NCBI GenBank assembly: GCA_036873755.1
Contig: JAVTVY010019046.1
Span: 1 to 64,000 of the forward strand
Source: Hanleya hanleyi
Lineage: Eukaryota; Mollusca; Polyplacophora; Lepidopleurida; Hanleyidae
DNA length: 64,000 nucleotides
Reading direction: 5' to 3'
A program made the translations under genes and the position numbers. Below the pieces are notes generated by a model. It was not told where the DNA came from, did not search any database, and saw only the letters and a program-made list of their open reading frames with translations. Shown piece by piece: positions 58,701 through 64,000 of this stretch (its first letter is position 1; the number at the start of each line of letters is the position of its first letter).

Positions 58701-60618
58701 AGGCCTCATAAAACATACAAAACTAGTTCATCAAAATAGACATTTTTTTAACCTTTGCTTTGTTTTTTTTCAATTTTGCACATGCACTGTGTGTGGGATA
58801 AAACTCATCCACTTCTGTTTCGGATCAGATCATGTCATTGGTCCCATTTAGGATCTCAATTCGCCACTTAGGAGTGTGGGCTCATCAGCATCAATGTAAC
58901 ACAGAAAGAGAAATCATGATACCGGTAATTTTTACCAGGTTACAGCAGCTGAAATGCAAAAGTTACTCATCTCAGACTTTTTGTTTTACATTTCAGCAGG
59001 CAGCATGATTGCACTAGATGCTTCTTTGTTTGACAGAAACACTGTGGGTGCTGAAAAAAATACTGAAGTTCGGCATAATATACACCTGTTCCATGATGTT
59101 AGCTAGAGACCAGTCCACCTGTCCATTGGACATGTAATTTCAAATGTGGACAGGCAAAAATTTGAAGATATTCGGACAGGCAGATTTTATATGCTGGCTA
59201 ACACCCTGACCAGTTTAAGTTCACCATCGGTGAAAACAATGGTGTAAACAATGAACGTGGTATGGTAGTACAGTGCTATAGGGGTCGAAAGCCCTACAGC
59301 CCCCCCCCCCCGCCTCGACTGCGGCTATGCTGGTCAGGCCTTTTTTATATAATGATATGTCAGCCCAGAATTTTACAGGGCATCTTGCATTGCTCAATGC
59401 CCTGCGGTGGAGCTGTTCACATACATGTATGTTCCAATATTGAACTCCTTAATTGATACGCTATGCGTCTATGTATTTGGTATGTCCCATACTTGTGCCT
59501 GGTAAGTTCTCCAGTAGCCTCCAATACCACGAAATGTGGGGACACCACTCTCTGCACTCACTCCAGCTCCTGTCAGTACCACAATGTTCTTGGCATGTTC
59601 AAACACTTTCCGGAATGCTGCCATGTCAGAACTGGGACGTTTGGATTCCTGCTGAAGTGATATTAAATACGGCTACTGATAGATAGTTAGATAGATAGAT
59701 AGTTTATTGCGATGAATTGTGCCCCAGAAGGGCTAAAACGCATAGATACATATATACAAACATACATATATACAGACATAAGCTTTAACATAATATACAC
59801 AGTAAAATGATGTGGCTGGTCATTGTTTGAGCTTATTATAAGACAGACCCAGAATGAGGAAACCATCAGATATCACATCAAAAAGATAGTAAGATTTGAG
59901 ATTTTAATATAAGACAAGGCTATATTCTATGGATAACAACTTCCTTATTGCTATCCAATAGAGTTACACCGGGAATATATGCTTATATCCATAGCCTTGT
60001 GTTATATGCCGACTTCTAAATGCCTATGAAAGAAATGATCGAAAGTTTTTAATATAGTTTAATAGTCAATTTTAAAAATTAAGATAATTTAATATCGATA
60101 CAAATTATACTTTGGATCAATTCATTCAGTTTGTGTTGGACTATTAAACGTCTTGTGCATGTATCCTGCAGCCTCACGGTAATGTTTGATATTAAATTAT
60201 TACGGATACTGTGTACATGTGCATTTTTATCAACAGATATTTTGATGTACATAGATATATAGATGTGGCTCTGTTGTATTATAGTGTATATAGGTTCATC
60301 AGAAGTAGTCTTTTAGCTTGCCATACTTTGTAGTAACACAAAGTCGTGCAATACAAGAATATCATCATCAAGAATTGATTGATTGACTGATTGGTATTAA
60401 ATTAAATTTGGCTATGTCACAATTTAACACGATTTTTATATCTATATATATTCAGCTGAATACGGCAGTTCACGAAGCTTATATATAAGCTGCTTCATGG
60501 GTAGACCTACCTGTTTTGCTGCCATCCTGTCGAGAAGTTGCCCACGGCTTTGACTAGACACCAAGAACACTTGCCCGGCTACTTGTAACCGACAACAGGT
60601 CCGTACACAAGATAGCAT
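52706..60618 (-). CDS. SIRT5: NAD-dependent protein deacylase sirtuin-5, complete gene (9 coding exons)
   Basis: Class III sirtuin that removes succinyl, malonyl and glutaryl groups from lysines, mainly in mitochondria. Coding exons in order: 60511-60618, 59493-59651, 57064-57162, 56717-56843, 55598-55685, 55083-55136, 53889-54012, 53260-53375, 52706-52769. They splice with GT-AG ends and consistent phases to 312 codons plus stop (human protein: 310). Motifs: NAD-binding [15 protein letters not shown]; Tyr and Arg of EFYHHRR (acyl-lysine specificity, human Y102/R105); TQNIDELH; catalytic His in LELHG; zinc cysteines in RCTKC and [22 protein letters not shown]; final [15 protein letters not shown]. 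The Arg-rich, acid-poor start suggests a mitochondrial targeting peptide. Introns contain minisatellites and hairpins. The usual GPCG near the C terminus is replaced. Confidence 0.96.
52880..52904. repeat. (TATC)n microsatellite
   Basis: About six TATC units in SIRT5 intron 8. Confidence 0.9.
53260..53375 (-). CDS. SIRT5: SIRT5 coding exon 8
   Basis: Gives [20 protein letters not shown] then [18 protein letters not shown], the C-terminal Rossmann strand. Donor GTAAAA, phase 2. Without splicing, the next codon would be a stop, which is why the terminal exon is easily missed. Confidence 0.95.
53588..53748. repeat. Hairpin in SIRT5 intron 7
   Basis: Imperfect arms of about 52 bases: GTCTTCACCATAACCGTACC and CATAGCGG at the left mirror CCGCTATGGTACCGCTACGG and TGAAGATGTAGTCACC at the right. 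The GGTACC / CCATAG vocabulary is reused within each arm. Confidence 0.78.
53889..54012 (-). CDS. SIRT5: SIRT5 coding exon 7 (second zinc cysteine pair)
   Basis: Gives [20 protein letters not shown] and the following helix to HQCDLCLV. Completes the zinc site. Acceptor TTGCAG, donor GTAAGT. Confidence 0.96.
55083..55136 (-). CDS. SIRT5: SIRT5 coding exon 6
   Basis: A 54-base exon giving [17 protein letters not shown] and the Arg codon shared with the next exon. It aligns with the human stretch that ends in IPVEKLPR. Acceptor TTCAG, donor GTATTA. Confidence 0.93.
55598..55685 (-). CDS. SIRT5: SIRT5 coding exon 5 (first zinc cysteine pair)
   Basis: Gives [20 protein letters not shown] and ICEALAGK, with the Cys-X2-Cys half of the zinc site. 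Acceptor CACAG, donor GTAGGG, enters in phase 1 and leaves in phase 2. Confidence 0.95.
55862..56480. repeat. About 31-33-bp minisatellite in SIRT5 intron 4
   Basis: Diverged units of the form GGGAAGTGGAGAGGCTGATA, GGGTGGGAGG in irregular 30-33-base steps. Purine-rich on the plus strand, so pyrimidine-rich in the SIRT5 transcript. It supplies the Pro/Leu/His/Ser-rich translation seen downstream of exon 4. Confidence 0.85.
56717..56843 (-). CDS. SIRT5: SIRT5 coding exon 4 (catalytic histidine)
   Basis: 42 codons plus one base. Contains [15 protein letters not shown] and LELHG with the catalytic His. Donor GTGAGA, phase 1. The reading frame stays open far into the following intron because of the pyrimidine-rich minisatellite there; that extension is not protein. 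Confidence 0.97.
57064..57162 (-). CDS. SIRT5: SIRT5 coding exon 3 (acyl-specificity residues)
   Basis: 33 codons beginning [20 protein letters not shown]. The Tyr and Arg of FYHHRR that recognise negatively charged acyl groups in SIRT5 are retained. Phase 0 at both ends, donor GTAATG. Confidence 0.96.
57500..57905. repeat. Diverged roughly 55-bp tandem repeat in SIRT5 intron 2
   Basis: Words CTGTAACAACATTGTTGC, CTTTCCAAAAGATA and ATTCTGTTA recur about every 50-60 bases for seven or so units. Frames across it are artefacts. Confidence 0.75.
59105..59205. repeat. GGACAGG-rich repeat fragment in SIRT5 intron 1-2 boundary region
   Basis: CCACCTGTCCATTGGACATG, GTGGACAGGCAAAAATTTGA and TTCGGACAGGCAG recall the composition of 63790-64000. 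It lies in intron 2. Weak similarity only. Confidence 0.4.
59493..59651 (-). CDS. SIRT5: SIRT5 coding exon 2 (NAD-binding loop)
   Basis: 53 codons holding [20 protein letters not shown], the Rossmann-fold NAD site. The acceptor reads TTCAGCAG, a NAGNAG tandem, so the exon could start at 59651 or 59648, adding or dropping one Gln without a frame change. Donor GTATGG. Confidence 0.95.
59912..60040. mobile_element. Hairpin element, relative of 48844-48998, in SIRT5 intron 1
   Basis: ACAAGGCTATATTCTATGGA and TATCCATAGCCTTGTGTTAT form shorter, more decayed arms. The right flank GCCGACTTCTAAATGCCTAT matches the copy at 48999. Confidence 0.8.
60511..60618 (-). CDS. SIRT5: SIRT5 coding exon 1 (mitochondrial presequence)
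   Basis: The 36 residues start [16 protein letters not shown], with several Arg and no acidic residue until Asp30, as in mitochondrial presequences. It ends in phase 0 at a GTAGGT donor. The ATG at 60618 gives a total length matching the family; 5' UTR exons cannot be excluded. Confidence 0.85.
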
Positions 60619-63600
60619 ATTACTACCGGGTGACCGAGGTCAGTGCTCAATAAAAGACTTCCTGGCGAGTGACATAGTTCCTTTTTGTCGGATTACTGAG
60701 GAGAAGTATGTTATTCATTGTCAGAGTGTATTAGTTACATTGCTGGAGTGTTTCTTCCTGGTGCAAACCAGTTCGAAAGTATCGGCAAAGAAAATCTTGT
60801 CTGAATCTACTTCAAAGGGCACCTTGTACTGGTTGTATTTCTCGAGTTACTTCCCTTTGACCAGCTAACAGCTGTCACTCCAATCGGAAATCCTCAGATA
60901 CGAGAGAGGGGTGATGACTCGGGAGCAAAACTCGCTGTGCCAATAAACACGACAATGAGCACGTGAAAACGTTTGCACAGTGCATTGGGTTCGATAATTG
61001 AATGAAACGAAATAATTTTGCAATCTAAATAATAAGTAACGCTCCCAAATTGTGTCGAGACATATAAAATTGGAGAGATATTAATTTATTAAGATTGTTA
61101 TTTTTGAGAAATAAATACCATGGTAGGCTATTAAATTAACGGATACGTATATAATATAACTTTACTCCTTTTATTGACCAAACATGATTTGTTTGTTATG
61201 TCCAAGGTTGATTTGAGTGAACGGGGGATGGGAGATGTAGAAAATGAGATGGAGTATCATGGTTAAGTTATCTTCTGCATGTATATAACGAGACATTTCA
61301 CATCATTCTCTTCATCGTCAACATCTAATTTTATGTGTTCTAGGCCTAATTTTATAGTATTTGTTATATGTGTAGTTTTTACCTTTGTAGTTCATTCAAA
61401 AGCGGTTATCCTTTAATTTTAGATTAGCCCAATAGTTACCAGATCTCTCTGCTCTTCTTGTCCTTTACTAAGCCTTTTTATCAGAAGCCAATGCTTATGT
61501 TTTTTTCCAAGAGAGTATAGATCAAGATCAAGACAATAATTTGCTCAGGATTTGAATTTGCTGATATTTGGTACCGATAATATTTGTAGCAAATTAAGAA
61601 ATTATCAATTTTATCATTTAGGCCTACTATTACATGTATGGAGCGCGACTCCGGCGTGTGCTGCGTGCTATTATTAATTGAATAGTCTTCTTCCATTGCA
61701 TCCTCGCGAGCCATGGTATCGATTGATCAGTTATGATTTACGATTCAGGGGCTACGGAGCGGGGGTAGGAGGGCAATGTTATAAGTCCTATCTTTGATAG
61801 CACCAGTCCAACATTTAACATGGGGCCGGTAAAGAGTTCACCCCACCATTTTCAAATGTGCTCCGCGGCTCCCGTAATTTACCTGCACTTGTGAAGATGC
61901 TTCCATTGTGGAATGCAAATCGAAATTAGTTGCACCGATGGATGGAGGGTTTGTTAACAAAAAATTGTGAATTATATTACATTGTTTAAAAATGTGTATT
62001 TTCGGTCCGGCATCAGACACATACACACGTTTCACTCCCCCTCAAACACGACCACCCCCTCCCCCCTCGAACAATAATTAATCGACTCGCCCGACTCGCG
62101 CCCCGTCAAGTTATCAAGTTTCCTCAGGATTGTTGCAGGGCGTGTTGCTGTCACTCTGGCGGTGGTATTGTGCTCTAATTAGCTATCACAACAAGCGAAT
62201 CACTTGTAAAAGCGATTAACTTGACAACGTACGAACCGTTTATCAGAAGTATCGCATTCCGATTTGTTGACGAAATTGATCGCTTCAGCCGTTGAAATTC
62301 CCGCGAGCGCGGCTGTGGTTGCTGTGCACGTGGTCTGCATTTGTTGCAGCGCGTAAAGCTTCACATCAACTCATTGTGGTGGTAGCAAGTTGTCGACTTT
62401 TATGTACGGTCAAGTAATATTTCCGATAGCACGGACAGAAACTGTAGTTGGCAATAGCATATATGCGTACATGTATCTATCTCAGTTACTACCCTGCCTA
62501 TTACCAAGCCATATAGGCCTACGTCGTCAGAAAGTTTTAGTACGGATTTGTTAAGAGCAGTCTTAAGATGCGATCCGACAAAATCAAGCGTCTCTAAAAC
62601 AGAGAGTACCAGGCGGTAGTATGCCGAGATGTCAGTTGTAGGCAGAACGCTGAACGGTAAAGAGCTCTCTCTGCTTAACTTGAAGCAGATGACTAGGATG
62701 GTGAATGACATGGAACAGCTTTAGTGTATATTGGAAATACATTTACGGTACCTTGGAAGCAAGGAAGATGGATACATGTACTTTCTCACAGTTGTTTTCA
62801 ATAACAGCGACATTATTTACTCTGTCTGTAGTCACAAGATTTGCAACAGGTAGGTACTGTCGGCAATAATTACGATATGAATTGAATAGATAGATTCAAT
62901 CTGGAACCTAAGCGAAGTGGTTATAAAAAAGTAAGAATAAAATGCAATGAAGTCAGCTAACTATGATATAATTTTCTGGGGGTATTCACCCACAGTCTTA
63001 GGCCATTGTCAGTTGATTGGTTGTTCAGCATGACCAGCCCTATATCTATATTTTGAGGGCAAATAATTAAAATAGATGAGGGATTTACATTCTCATGAGT
63101 AAGACTTAGTCATTTTCTTCATATTCGCATACAATTGGTTTGCAATTTAATAATTAATAATAAATAATTATAGCATCTAGCATACATGTGTATTTAAAAA
63201 ATGAAGGTCATGATGCTAAACAACCAATGAAGTGATGGCCTTATGGGATAAGAACAATTTTAAGGTCATGGAATTCAATTTAGGTGACAATAAATCTTGA
63301 AACTTTGAGATATTACATGTAAGATATTACCAGAAGTCCATCATGAACTTCTGATATTACAAATCTCCAAATGACGATATGGGAAAATCAGAGCACAGCT
63401 AGGATTCCATATTTTTGACGATTTGAGATATAGTTGCCAGAATGAGGTCCATCTGTGTCAGTCTGATGTCGTACATCCAAAAGTGGGGATGCAGATTTAA
63501 CAAATCGGTTGCCCAAATGGCAAGCTGAAAATTCTAATTATTTTGACCGCTGGGCCTTTATCTGGTTAGTTTGTACCATACAACCTTAGGTAGCCTCATG

Positions 63601-63785
63601 TTGATAATGATACCATGCAACGGATTTCCTTAGAACTGTACATAAACTGCCCGCTTGTCTATAATTTGTATAGTGGCAATCTTTCAAATCAACAACATTC
63701 ACAAGTGTGAATTTGATCTCAATTTGATGACATCCTATTTAATTCGATCACCTCCAACTTTGGGGACAAAATTTATTCGATGGTT
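60619..63785. other. Upstream of SIRT5; no supported gene
   Basis: Promoter side of SIRT5. Three small minus frames deserve mention only: 61481-61714 (starts MAREDAMEEDYSINNS), 61838-62035 (contains MEASSQVQ followed by a GTAAAT donor) and 62400-62711 (103 codons, unrecognised). A plus frame near 62628-62723 gives MSVVGRTLNGKELSLLNLKQ. A less AT-rich stretch with CpGs lies at about 62080-62350. None is enough to call a gene. Confidence 0.35.
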
Positions 63786-63789
63786 CAGG

Positions 63790-64000
63790 GATTGACATTA
63801 ACTTTTCAGTCACCTGTCCAGTCGGGCAGGTGGATTGCAAGATTACCTGTCCAAGATGAAAGGTCACTTGGCCACATTTGTTGCATTACTGGTAGCTCCA
63901 GCTGTCTTGCCGCCATTTTTTTTTTTGTGTGTTGAAACTTTCCGATTTTCCATTCGGACAGGTCAACATGAATTGGCTGTCCGAAGTTGACATTCACGTG
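63790..64000. repeat. GGACAGG-rich dispersed repeat, window edge
   Basis: Read on the minus strand, the segment has ACTTCGGACAGCC, GACCTGTCCGAA, an A-run followed by ATGGCGGCAAGAC, then TTGGACAGGTAATC and ACTGGACAGGTGAC. Inverted and direct CTGTCC words suggest a repeat element. A 63-codon minus frame across it is unrecognised. Confidence 0.4.

Overview
The window is animal nuclear DNA. Genes are split by GT-AG introns, long stretches carry no gene, and most of the sequence is repeats: LINEs, a tRNA-derived SINE, many foldback and terminal-inverted-repeat elements, and two large minisatellites. A marine mollusc, probably a gastropod, fits best. This rests on the aquaporin and SIRT5 sequences and on a GTGAGTGAGTGAGT-headed dispersed repeat that I associate with gastropod genomes. 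The species assignment is inference.

Only two host genes can be supported. (1) A complete sirtuin-5 (SIRT5) gene lies on the minus strand at 52706-60618. Nine coding exons with consistent phases give 312 residues, with a mitochondrial-type N terminus and the SIRT5 deacylase signature residues. (2) The first coding exon of a classical (AQP1/AQP4-type) aquaporin lies on the minus strand at 24982-25554. It covers the first NPA half of the channel. The exon with the second NPA box was not found.

Layout. 1-12 kb: dispersed repeats A and B, each present twice; a YY1/splice-donor inverted-repeat element; a 5'-truncated LINE with a 19-bp target duplication; a 113-bp tandem repeat. 12-22.5 kb: a Tc1/mariner-like element with TA target sites, a tRNA-Leu-type SINE, 143-145-bp tandem repeats, several long hairpins, and two elements (E1, E2) sharing one terminal repeat. 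22.6-24.8 kb: a 60-bp minisatellite beside the aquaporin exon. 26.8-39.5 kb: three arrays of a 57/58-bp G-rich minisatellite, each headed by a copy of the same roughly 200-bp spacer. The first array contains a recent 4.3-kb tandem duplication and a 114-bp dimeric higher-order region. 39.5-52 kb: mostly unannotated, with hairpin elements, a decayed second LINE and a large foldback element. 52.7-60.6 kb: SIRT5, with repeats in its introns. 60.6-64 kb: no gene I can support.

No operon-like or defence-type system is visible. The most distinctive features are the density of foldback elements and the nested minisatellite architecture. Both may affect local chromatin, recombination and dsRNA production; that is inference.
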